From assembly GCA_019058495.1 (NCBI GenBank), contig JAHPYV010000001.1, positions 1 through 38,253 of the forward strand: 38,253 nucleotides of DNA. Direction: 5' to 3'. This DNA comes from Promethearchaeati archaeon (GTDB taxonomy: Archaea > Asgardarchaeota > Atabeyarchaeia > Atabeyarchaeales > Atabeyarchaeaceae). Made by a program: the position numbers and the translations under genes. Below are positions 8,128 to 14,988 of this stretch, piece after piece. Under the pieces are notes generated by a model. It had not been told where the DNA came from. It searched no databases and was given only the letters and a program-made list of their open reading frames with translations. Numbering within the stretch: position 1 is the stretch's first letter; the number at the start of each line of letters is the position of its first letter.

Positions 8128-8250
8128 ACTACGACGGCGTATGCGCACTGTATGTGCGCGAGAGATCAGTCGCTGTACGCTTCGTCACCGCGCCTCTAGG
8201 CGCTCCCGAGACCGTCGTCACATCATCTTGAATAAAAAGATATGTGACGC
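8128..8250 (+). ncRNA. Candidate structured RNA or structured DNA element
   Basis: An outer 7-bp stem (ACGACGG 8131-8137 with CCGTCGT 8212-8218) encloses two GC-rich hairpins: GCGCAC/GTGCGC (8143-8159, 5-nt loop) and GCGCC/GGCGC (8190-8203, TCTA loop). A further hairpin at 8216-8249 pairs CGTCACAT-c-ATCTT with AAGAT-ATGTGACG (13 bp, one bulge). It shares three bases with the outer stem, so the two may compete. The region is GC-rich inside an AT-rich spacer, a common mark of archaeal RNA genes. Strand and function are unknown, and no known family was recognised. Confidence 0.35.
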
Positions 8251-8306
8251 GGATTTTAAACTTATCTATCGTAAGACTAAATCCAAGTTGAGCTTGTGAA
8301 CAAAAT

Positions 8307-8385
8307 GATGCTGGGCTCGTTCTAATGCCTTTTCGTCACTTTTGACCTTGATATCAGAACTCTCTATAATTCATTGCCCAGCATC
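8307..8385. repeat. Perfect 10-bp inverted repeat around a 59-nt spacer
   Basis: GATGCTGGGC (8307-8316) and GCCCAGCATC (8376-8385) are exact reverse complements. A box-C-like ATGATG and a box-D-like CTGA overlap the arms, but the arms would pair the boxes themselves, which argues against a normal C/D sRNA. It could be a long-stem RNA domain or a binding-site pair. Confidence 0.5.
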
Positions 8386-8531
8386 TGATCCTTAAGAAGG
8401 TAAGATTCGTATTTTAATGTAACTCAGAACAGGTAGATGCGTTAGGTAAGGTTTAATATGGAATTTGATCAAACTACTTTGTTTCTTTGTGCGAAGCATG
8501 ATGACTTCAATAGTACTGAGGTGAGGGTTCT

Positions 8532-9578
8532 TTGCCGTGTACAGTAATAGTAGGAGGGTTCTTTGGTGATGAGGGGAAAGGTAAGATTGTGGCTTATCTC
8601 TCGGTCAAGGACCGCCCGACTGTGGTTGCTAGGGCTGGTGTGGGAACGAATGCTGGTCACTCGTTTAACCTCGATGGAGCGTCTGTTAAGCTACGGCAGG
8701 TGCCAAGTGGTTTTCCTTACAGGAATGCTAGACTTTTGATTGGTCCTGGTGTTTTGGTTGATCCGGTTGTATTCTTCGACGAAGTTGAGAAGACCAAAGT
8801 TAACGGAAGAATTGGCGTTGATAAGCAGTGTGCCATTATAGAGCAGCAACACATCGAAAGGGACAAGTCGGACATGCATCTTTCGTCTAAGGTTGGTACG
8901 ACTGGAAGTGGAACGGGACCCTGTAATTCTGATAGAGCATTGAGGCTGACGAAGCTTGCAAAGGATTTACCTGAACTGAAGGAGTACATCGCAGATGTGC
9001 CTAAAGAAGTAAACGATGCGCTGGACAAGAACCAGTCTGTCATTGTGGAGGGAACGCAAGGAACTTTTCTGTCATTATTTCACGGAACTTATCCCTATTG
9101 TACAAGCAAGGATGTCTGCGCCTCGCAGGCATGCGCTGATGTTGGGATTGGACCGACCCGAGTCGATGATGTCCTGGTTATCTTTAAGTCGTTCGTTACT
9201 CGTGTTGGAGCAGGTGAGTTGGCTGGAGAACTTGGCGAAGAGGAGATAGAGCGAAGAGGTTGGGTAGAGTATGGAACTGTGACAGGTAGACTGAGAAGAG
9301 CAGCCCCATTCAACTTCGATCTGGCGCGTAGAGCAGTGATGCTCAACGGAGCAACTCAAGTAGCAATAACCAAACTAGATGTGATATTCCCCGAATGCAA
9401 AGATGCTAAGTCCGAAAAAGATCTTCCAAAGGAAGCTGCTGCATTTATCAAGAAGGTTGAGGGAAGCATCAAGGTGCCGGTTGCACTTGTCGGAACAGGT
9501 CCAGACATTAATTCAATCATAGATTTTAGGGAGAAACGATCTCACCCCAAAGACCAGCAGAAGACTACCAAGAGCTGA
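8532..9578 (+). CDS. purA: Adenylosuccinate synthetase (archaeal short form)
   Basis: PurA makes adenylosuccinate from IMP, aspartate and GTP, the first step from IMP to AMP. The N-terminus has the phosphate-binding GDEGKGK motif, with the catalytic aspartate at residue 13, and the NAGHS motif with catalytic histidine. The GTQG segment and TSKD motif follow, and KLDV near the C-terminus fits guanine recognition. At 348 residues it lacks the extra segments of the roughly 430-residue bacterial enzyme, as known for archaeal PurA. It starts with TTG, supported by a GAGGTGA site 6 nt upstream. It is followed after 34 nt by the HD-domain gene. Confidence 0.95.
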   Translation: MPCTVIVGGFFGDEGKGKIVAYLSVKDRPTVVARAGVGTNAGHSFNLDGASVKLRQVPSGFPYRNARLLIGPGVLVDPVVFFDEVEKTKVNGRIGVDKQCAIIEQQHIERDKSDMHLSSKVGTTGSGTGPCNSDRALRLTKLAKDLPELKEYIADVPKEVNDALDKNQSVIVEGTQGTFLSLFHGTYPYCTSKDVCASQACADVGIGPTRVDDVLVIFKSFVTRVGAGELAGELGEEEIERRGWVEYGTVTGRLRRAAPFNFDLARRAVMLNGATQVAITKLDVIFPECKDAKSEKDLPKEAAAFIKKVEGSIKVPVALVGTGPDINSIIDFREKRSHPKDQQKTTKS

Positions 9579-9612
9579 CCCCACTATTCGTAGCAGTGAC
9601 CTGGCGATTTCA

Positions 9613-10170
9613 ATGTCGAAGAAAGGTATTCCTAGTAGCGAGAAGAGCTTACTTCTCCTCAGAAAGCTAGGCACAGATGAGAAGGTTATAGAGCACTCTA
9701 TGGCGGTCAGAAGAACTTCACTCGAGATTGCTAAGAGAATTGAGGAAAACGGTGTGGATGTCGACATGAAGCTGGTTGAGGCTGGTGCACTTCTTCATGA
9801 CATCGGAAGATCTAAGGTCCACGGAATAGAACATGGCCGAGTTGGAGGAGAGATATTGCGCGAGCTGGGCTACCCTGATTCTCTTGCCAGAATTGCTGAA
9901 ACTCATGTTCTCTGTGGAGTGTCGAATGAAGATGAGAGTGAATTGTCGGCAACAGGAGAGCAAGACAGCAATCCAGCACGATTAGAAGAGAAGATAGTCT
10001 GTTACGCTGACAAGACGACCCTAGAAAACAAAAGGACTACTTTGGCGAAGCGATTTAGCAAATGGTTCAGGCAGTACGGCAGAAATCCAATGCTTATGCG
10101 TGCCTATCTTCATTCAAAAGAGATTGAGGCTGAATTGAATTCACTGCTATCCCGAAAACGGTCAGATTAG
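9613..10170 (+). CDS. HD-domain (HDIG) metal-dependent phosphohydrolase
   Basis: This 185-residue protein has an intact HD-domain metal site: His28 (EHSMAV), His62-Asp63 (LLHDIG), His70 and His74 in the following helix, and a late aspartate in YADKTT (Asp133). It resembles the archaeal HDIG family TIGR00295. The substrate is unknown. HD proteins of this size often act on nucleotides or nucleic acid ends. It lies 34 nt after purA on the same strand, so co-transcription is likely, which hints at nucleotide metabolism. It is convergent with the COG1709 gene. Confidence 0.8.
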   Translation: MSKKGIPSSEKSLLLLRKLGTDEKVIEHSMAVRRTSLEIAKRIEENGVDVDMKLVEAGALLHDIGRSKVHGIEHGRVGGEILRELGYPDSLARIAETHVLCGVSNEDESELSATGEQDSNPARLEEKIVCYADKTTLENKRTTLAKRFSKWFRQYGRNPMLMRAYLHSKEIEAELNSLLSRKRSD

Positions 10171-10186
10171 GCATTACACCGCATTA

Positions 10187-10933
10187 TCAGGGATTAAAGG
10201 TTCTTAGCCTCTTTACTAGCTCGTCTATACCTTTTATTGTTGAAACTGCCAATGAGATATGTTCAGCCTCGGCTATTTTTAGGGCTACAATGTCAACCCT
10301 GTTAGGATCAAGGCCATGTAGCACAATGAGAGCTGGTTTCACTTTGTTTTGAAATCCTATCTGGCTTGTCTTAAAAGCGACGAGAGGTGATCTTCCAGTT
10401 GATACATTGGTGAATATCGCTGATCGCCCTATTGTTTGTCGGTACAACTCAAAAAGCTGCTTGACATCTAGTCTGAGTATCGCGGCTACGCTGTTTATGG
10501 CGGTGTAGCCCCAGACTTCTCTCTCGAGAAATTCTTTGCCAGCGACAACTTTGCAGTGTAGGTATTCACAGAAGTCTTTTGCCTTGACAGGCGCCTGAAA
10601 CTTTCTTAAGTCGAGCAGAATATCAGGGGGTATCCCACTACCGATGACCCTCTTAAGTCCTCTTGAGACGGGGCTCCCTCTGACTTTGTCTAGCAAGAGC
10701 AGTGCGTCGACGAACTTTTTAATAGTTTCGACTCTGGGGGACGACCGTCTTCCACTTTCATAGTCGCTTATGACTGAAGGGGAGATCTCAAGATGAACAG
10801 CAAGTTCCTTCTGTGGCACTTGGAACTTTTCTCTCCACTTCTTCATGATTTTTCCTGGTCCCTCGGAAAGCGCTATTTCGCCAGCGATTCCTTGTGCCAA
10901 ATCTTCGTATTCATTAATGTCTGAATATGACAC
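10187..10933 (-). CDS. HTH regulator of the archaeal COG1709 type
   Basis: An XRE-type helix-turn-helix spans roughly residues 28-85. It includes QKELAVHLEISPSVISDYES, the classic positions for helices 2 and 3. The C-terminal 150 residues form a separate alpha/beta domain (with VVAGKEFLEREVWGYTA and ALIVLHGLDPNRVDIVALKIAE). This architecture matches the archaeal predicted regulators COG1709. The GTG start is set by AAGGTGA 6 nt upstream. Two inverted repeats just upstream (10963-10988) may be its own operator. Its regulon is unknown. Confidence 0.8.
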   Translation of the reverse strand: MSYSDINEYEDLAQGIAGEIALSEGPGKIMKKWREKFQVPQKELAVHLEISPSVISDYESGRRSSPRVETIKKFVDALLLLDKVRGSPVSRGLKRVIGSGIPPDILLDLRKFQAPVKAKDFCEYLHCKVVAGKEFLEREVWGYTAINSVAAILRLDVKQLFELYRQTIGRSAIFTNVSTGRSPLVAFKTSQIGFQNKVKPALIVLHGLDPNRVDIVALKIAEAEHISLAVSTIKGIDELVKRLRTFNP

Positions 10934-11253
10934 GCGAATTCACCTTCCGATCCTAACCTACTGTTACCAGATGTAACCCGCACGGGTTCGAATGCATAGG
11001 TGCTATCGGTGAAAAACCAGGTCGATTATAGTTCCCAAGGCCCGTGAAGAACTTGGAAATTGAGCGAGGTATTCACTTATCATGTGGTTAACAGTTTAAA
11101 TACTTTTTGATATGGGAATCAAAATCCGTAACAGAACAATGACGAATACGTGGAATTAGTAAACATTATAACCAATGAAGGCGAAGCAGAAGGCTGTATA
11201 CAGATGATTCGGATATTTTTGAAAAGAGGTTGTAGGAAGGAGGATTACTAGGA
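10934..11253. promoter_or_regulatory. Divergent promoter region with two inverted repeats
   Basis: This 320-nt spacer separates the COG1709 regulator from the membrane kinase-like gene. Near the regulator it holds AACCCG-CA-CGGGTT (10975-10988, perfect) and the overlapping GTTAC-5nt-GTAAC (10963-10977), a likely operator. A TATA-like TTTAAATA near 11094-11101 could drive the plus-strand gene. A tRNA-like GGTTCGAAT is a chance feature of the palindrome. No gene was seen. Confidence 0.4.
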
Positions 11254-12066
11254 TTGTCTGATGGTCTTTTCCCAAATGACATTCTGGCACTCCTTATAAC
11301 ATACACTTACGTGTTCATAGTAATAGGGCTTGGAACAGTTCTCCGCAAAAGAAAAGGGCGAGAGAAATCAGATGTCTCTCGAAAGATCGTTCATATTGGG
11401 GCTGGCAACTCTATTCTATTCTGGCCGCTTTACGAACATGCTTGGGCCGTATCAATAGCCCCATGGACACTTGCGATCTTCGTTCTTCTTCTGACTCCAA
11501 AGAGCCGTGTCAAACCATTTAGGGATATGTTTGAATCGATGGCTAGGGAACTGGACCGGAAGAAAGGACATATCATTGGACCACTTTTGTATATTATCTC
11601 GATTGGATTGCTGGTCTCAGCATTTGGCTATGGATCATATTTCCCTTACTTCTTCATAGGTGCCATCGGAATTGAGATAATGATCTGGGGTGACGGTCTA
11701 GCCTGCCTTTTCGGTAAAAAATTCGGGAGCAGCACTCAATACGAAGTCTTTGGTTGTAGTAGAAGCGTAGTCGGTTCAATATCTCTCTTCGTCTTTGGAT
11801 TCATTGCATCAGTGGTCACAATGTTCTACTTCAATTTCATTGTACCTGTAATCCGGTCTGCCTATGCATTACCTCTGGGACTTCCTTTCATTACAATGCT
11901 TGAGATCGCCCTGATCGCTGCTTTCCTTGCCATGATTATCGAGGCGGTAACACCTTTTGGAATCGACAACATCACTGTTCCGTTGTTGGTGACCCTTGTA
12001 GTTTTTATAATACTGTTCGAGATGGGATTCGTTATTCCAGTCGCTTGGCAATGGTTTGTTCAGTAA
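11254..12066 (+). CDS. Membrane kinase of the dolichol/phytol kinase family
   Basis: This 270-residue polytopic protein has about seven hydrophobic segments. It carries the RKIVHIGAG motif (43-51), the WGDGLACLFGKKFG motif (145-158) and a late E-x3-PFGIDN-x-TVP segment (230-243). These three motifs mark the SEC59/phytol kinase family (COG0170), which uses CTP to phosphorylate polyprenols or related alcohols. In archaea a plausible role is geranylgeraniol or dolichol phosphorylation for membrane lipid or glycan carrier supply, but the substrate is not shown by sequence. The TTG start has GGAGG 10 nt upstream. It is transcribed away from the COG1709 regulator. Confidence 0.8.
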   Translation: MSDGLFPNDILALLITYTYVFIVIGLGTVLRKRKGREKSDVSRKIVHIGAGNSILFWPLYEHAWAVSIAPWTLAIFVLLLTPKSRVKPFRDMFESMARELDRKKGHIIGPLLYIISIGLLVSAFGYGSYFPYFFIGAIGIEIMIWGDGLACLFGKKFGSSTQYEVFGCSRSVVGSISLFVFGFIASVVTMFYFNFIVPVIRSAYALPLGLPFITMLEIALIAAFLAMIIEAVTPFGIDNITVPLLVTLVVFIILFEMGFVIPVAWQWFVQ

Positions 12067-12477
12067 GTAGGCAACGAGGAAGAAGATGGAGGGTCTGGAG
12101 CTGAGAGCAGCCACAGTTATTAGCCCTGCTTTCTTAGGATCCACGATTTACAATGAGATCGATCAACATCGTTGGAAACTTTCTGATCAAATCATAGAGT
12201 CTTTCAGTTCCCTCGGTTGAGAGATAAAGTTCCAGTTCTTGTTCTACGACTTTGCCTTTCTCTCTTCAAGTACCATGCAAATGCCCGAATTAAGGCTTCC
12301 CATTTATTCGCAACCCAAGATTAGCTATATTACTAATTGATGATTATTATCAGGGTTAGGAAAGAACGAACCGATAGCCAGAATTCACAACTAATAGTTA
12401 TGCATCTCAATTTAGAGCCATACTTCTATGCTCTTGGTCACTAGCCTAGCTTTACAGCGTGGAGGTGGACGGCTATC
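12067..12477. other. Intergenic stretch before the CaiB-family gene
   Basis: Apart from the minus-strand remnant at 12134-12335, the stretch is AT-rich. It has TATA-like sequence around 12331-12345 that could belong to the promoter of the following gene. GGAGGTGGA at 12461-12469 is a strong ribosome binding site for the ATG at 12478. Confidence 0.4.
12134..12335 (-). pseudogene. Frameshifted remnant of an unrecognised gene
   Basis: On the minus strand two adjacent frames look coding. The first gives NKWEALIRAFAWYLKRE (about 12320-12270). After a shift the second gives ELELYLSTEGTERLYDLIRK and then FPTMLIDLIVNRGS, ending in TAA at 12134-12136. Neither frame has a start codon, and an in-frame TAA closes the first one upstream. 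The amphipathic, compositionally normal peptide suggests the 3' end of a real protein now decayed. The family was not recognised, and a sequencing error cannot be excluded. Confidence 0.3.
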
Positions 12478-13659
12478 ATGCCATTACCGCTGGAAGAAAT
12501 TCGAGTATTAGATCTTTCAAGGTTGTTGCCCGGCCCGTACTGCTCCCTGATTCTGGCGGACTTGGGTGCAGAAGTGATCAAAATCGAGGAACCTGGTTTT
12601 GGAGATTACATACGCTGGATTCCGCCTTTGATTCACGGGAAAAGTTATCGCTTTCTTGTCCTGAATCGCAACAAGAAAAGTGTCACACTGGACCTGAAGA
12701 CACCTGAAGGAAGAGAAATCTTTCTTAAGCTAGCAGCAAAGTCAGATGTCGTTCTAGAAAGTTTCAGACCGGGTGTAACCAAACGGCTCAGAATCGGTTA
12801 CGACGAGTTGAAGGCCATAAATCCACGAATAATCTATTGCGCGATCTCTGGATACGGCCAAGATGGCCCCTACAGCACTCTTCCAGGGCACGACATTGAT
12901 TATATTGGCTTCGCAGGGATACTCGGCATAACAGGTGAAAAGAATGGACCACCAATAATACCTGGCGTTCAGATCGCCGATGTTGGAGGAGGAGGAATGC
13001 TTGCTGCCACATCAATACTTGCCGCATTATTGGCAAGGACTAAGACCGGTAGAGGACAGTTCGTGGACGTTTCAATGCTTGATGGAGTAGTCTCATGGCT
13101 CACGATACATGCGGCTGAATACTTTGGCGAAGGCAAATCACCTGAACGCGGTAGAATGATGCTCTCAGGTGGATTGGCTGCATACAATGTTTATGAAACT
13201 AAGGACGGTAGGTATCTAACCTTGGGCATTCTTGAGGAGTGGTTCTGGAAAAACCTATGTGAAGCGCTCAAAAGGGAGGATCTATCCAAGGCCAACTTCA
13301 TGAACCCAAATGAACAACCAAAGCTATTCTCAGCACTCAAGGAGGTATTTAAGACGAAAACCCTTTCTGAATGGATCAGTTTCCTCGGCGCTGCTGATGT
13401 TCCGTGTGGACCAGTAAACTCGATAGAAGACGCCTTCAAAGACAAGCAGGTACTTCATAGAAAGATGCTTGTCGAGATGGAAGATCCAGTTGCAGGAAGA
13501 ATAAAGCAGATAGGAATACCAATAAAGCTCTCAGAAACGCCAGGAAGTATTAGAAGTCTACCTCCAGAACTCGGTCAACATACAGAAGAGATACTAACAA
13601 GGGTAGCAGGTCTAACCAAAGAGGAAGTCAAGAGACTTCGGAAAGTCAAGGTTGTATGA
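12478..13659 (+). CDS. CaiB/BaiF family protein, alpha-methylacyl-CoA racemase type
   Basis: The 393-residue protein belongs to the class III CoA-transferase fold, whose members act as acyl-CoA transferases or racemases. Opening motifs are VLDLSRLLPGPYCS and ADLGAEVIKIE. Residues matching the catalytic set of Mycobacterium tuberculosis methylacyl-CoA racemase are present: His138 in GHDIDY, Asp168 in IADVGGG and Glu253 in GILEEWF. The aspartate of GHD is also the position used by transferases, so that activity is not excluded. The start has a strong GGAGGTGGA site. Its neighbours are two SCP2-type proteins and an Fe-S oxidoreductase with an SCP2-type domain. This suggests fatty acyl-CoA or branched-chain lipid metabolism. 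Confidence 0.85.
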   Translation: MPLPLEEIRVLDLSRLLPGPYCSLILADLGAEVIKIEEPGFGDYIRWIPPLIHGKSYRFLVLNRNKKSVTLDLKTPEGREIFLKLAAKSDVVLESFRPGVTKRLRIGYDELKAINPRIIYCAISGYGQDGPYSTLPGHDIDYIGFAGILGITGEKNGPPIIPGVQIADVGGGGMLAATSILAALLARTKTGRGQFVDVSMLDGVVSWLTIHAAEYFGEGKSPERGRMMLSGGLAAYNVYETKDGRYLTLGILEEWFWKNLCEALKREDLSKANFMNPNEQPKLFSALKEVFKTKTLSEWISFLGAADVPCGPVNSIEDAFKDKQVLHRKMLVEMEDPVAGRIKQIGIPIKLSETPGSIRSLPPELGQHTEEILTRVAGLTKEEVKRLRKVKVV

Positions 13660-13969
13660 AAGTCAACACGATTAACTTACTGGATTCTGGCAAATTGACG
13701 CGGTTCGCCGATGTTAGATCATATTGATGATTTAGATTTTCTTGTGGGAACTTCAGCATCATCCACCGTCAGAATTCGCATTCGATCTCCTGCTTTTTTT
13801 GCTACACTTATGTCTTTCTGTTTATAGGCTATGTTCGTAATACTTCTGGTAAGCGGAATAATACTCAACTTTATAAGGAAACAGCTTAACCTATATTTAG
13901 TGCCTAGGAATCTATTTATAGACGGTTTCAAGAATTTTATTCCGTTAGAAAAAGGAGGAACGAGGAAAA
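13660..13969. promoter_or_regulatory. Intergenic region with promoter of the SCP2 gene
   Basis: The last part holds a clear TATA box (TCTATTTATA, 13911-13920). This puts transcription start near 13943, and an AGGAGG ribosome site precedes the ATG at 13970. The combination suggests strong expression with a leader of about 30 nt. A minus-strand open frame (13719-13931) overlaps this promoter and is not convincing as a gene. Confidence 0.5.
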
Positions 13970-14365
13970 ATGTCTAAGAAACCAGCAAAACCAGCAGCAA
14001 AGCCAGCAGCAAAGCCAGCAGCAAAAGGTTCACCATTGATGGACGCAGTCGGCACACTAGTTGGACAAATTAACAAGTCCTCTGCAGCACAAGCTGAACT
14101 CGAAGACTGGGATCGTGTAATGCAGTTTGCAGTTAGCGACGGGGCACCATTCTACGTTGAGTTCAAAGCCAAGAAAGCGGCGGGCCCAAACGCTGGAACA
14201 CACTCATCCCCAGACATTACCCTGGAGGCAGATACAGCCACTTTCACAGGTATGTTGAAGGGTGAGATCGACGCCACCTCTGCATACATGGGAGGACAGC
14301 TAAGGATCCAGGGACCACTTCCCGACGCTATCAAGTTCAGAACGATCCTAGAGGCTGTTAGATAG
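13970..14365 (+). CDS. SCP2-domain lipid/acyl-CoA binding protein
   Basis: This 131-residue protein matches the sterol carrier protein 2 fold, which binds fatty acyl-CoA or other lipids. The core runs from about residue 25 to the end, with the typical SPDITLEADTATF strand, ML-KGEIDATSAYMGG and GQLRIQGPLPDAIKF. The first 20 residues are a flexible tail of repeated K-P-A-A encoded by 12-bp tandem repeats. The tail may act as a linker or be the result of repeat expansion. A strong TATA box and an AGGAGG site suggest abundant expression. It follows the racemase-type gene, and its own promoter shows it can be expressed separately. Confidence 0.85.
   Translation: MSKKPAKPAAKPAAKPAAKGSPLMDAVGTLVGQINKSSAAQAELEDWDRVMQFAVSDGAPFYVEFKAKKAAGPNAGTHSSPDITLEADTATFTGMLKGEIDATSAYMGGQLRIQGPLPDAIKFRTILEAVR
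13991..14026 (+). repeat. Three 12-bp tandem repeats in the SCP2 gene
   Basis: CCAGCAGCAAAG occurs at 13991-14002 and 14003-14014, and CCAGCAGCAAAA at 14015-14026. A shortened unit lies just before them. They encode the K-P-A-A tail. Nearly identical DNA copies suggest recent slippage, so tail length may vary between strains. Confidence 0.85.
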
Positions 14366-14401
14366 GATTTCAGCTTCAAGACATTCAACAACTGCTGACT
14401 T

Positions 14402-14430
14402 AATCTCTTTCTTTTTTTGTTCTACTTCTT
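14402..14430 (+). terminator. Pyrimidine-rich terminator after the SCP2 gene
   Basis: A run of T-rich sequence (including seven consecutive T at 14412-14418) follows the SCP2 stop codon by about 45 nt. Archaeal terminators are usually such oligo-T stretches without a required hairpin. It would separate the highly expressed SCP2 gene from the next one. Confidence 0.5.
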
Positions 14431-14470
14431 GCTTGTCCATACCAAGTTGACAAGTGGTGATACTAGAGCA

Positions 14471-14938
14471 ATGAACCCTGATCGAGGCAAAATGGATTCA
14501 TCTTTGATACCAGGGCCGCTTTTAAAGAAGATCAAAGACTATTATCCTCATCATCCCGATCTGATGAAGGATCTAAGCGTTGGCGCCATATGGGAGTATC
14601 ACATCAGAGGACCCACTTTAGAGGGTTATGAAAGGATTGTATTTCATTTGAAAAAACTGGCTGATGGCCGTTTAGAACTTGGCGTTGGACCAGCGCCAGA
14701 AACCCCTGATTTGATTCTATACTTCACCGAAGAAGCAATAATGGAACTAATATCATCGTCTCCTGACGCTGTAACGTACTATGCAAACTACTCAAGGATT
14801 ATGAAGGAAGGATCAGGTACGCGCGACTTGGATTACAAAGTAAACAAAAGCAAAATGCCGCTCTGGAGACTTGGCTATCGGGAATGGGCGAAAAGATATT
14901 CTTTCATGGATCAAGTTGGGGAAAAAGAACTGAGATGA
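14471..14938 (+). CDS. SCP2-like domain protein, paralogous to the C-terminus of the adjacent Fe-S oxidoreductase
   Basis: This 155-residue protein was not recognised as a named enzyme. Its second half (FHLKKL at 58-63, then a PDLILYF-type strand, an EEAIMEL helix, NKS at 125-127 and LGYREWAK) aligns segment by segment with the last 110 residues of the convergent HdrD-like protein. It also has SCP2-like character. The N-terminal part contains an amphipathic helix and WEYHIRGP. I chose the ATG at 14471 because GGTGAT lies 9 nt upstream. A TTG at 14417 would add 18 hydrophobic and polar residues without a ribosome site. A lipid or acyl-CoA carrier role, perhaps serving the oxidoreductase, is inference. 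Confidence 0.65.
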   Translation: MNPDRGKMDSSLIPGPLLKKIKDYYPHHPDLMKDLSVGAIWEYHIRGPTLEGYERIVFHLKKLADGRLELGVGPAPETPDLILYFTEEAIMELISSSPDAVTYYANYSRIMKEGSGTRDLDYKVNKSKMPLWRLGYREWAKRYSFMDQVGEKELR

Positions 14939-14988
14939 GGAAAAGAAACTGGCCGTGTGGAAACCTACCAATATTCCTTTTGTGTCTG

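Larger units (their letters stand above)
7999..8531. other. Structured intergenic region before purA
   Basis: No gene was found in this 530-nt stretch. It holds several strong inverted repeats, described separately, at 8081-8116, 8131-8218, 8216-8249 and 8307-8385. The last 130 nt before purA are AT-rich (TATA-like GTTTAATATG near 8451-8460) and probably contain the purA promoter. The TTG start of purA has GAGGTGA at 8519-8525. Confidence 0.5.

Noticed and set aside
8301-8388. C/D box sRNA with ATGATG and CTGA boxes
   Set aside because: The boxes fall inside a 10-bp stem that would pair them to each other, the last box C base does not fit, and no internal C'/D' pair is clear.
9075-9359. Open frames antisense to purA
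   Set aside because: These mirror the codon pattern of purA and have serine-rich, low-information composition.
10975-10993. tRNA T-arm-like GGGTTCGAAT
   Set aside because: The flanking bases do not form a T-stem, and no D-arm, anticodon arm or acceptor stem is nearby. The motif is part of a short palindrome.
13719-13931. 70-residue minus-strand open frame
   Set aside because: Its start overlaps the TATA box of the SCP2 gene, it has no ribosome site, and no family is recognised.
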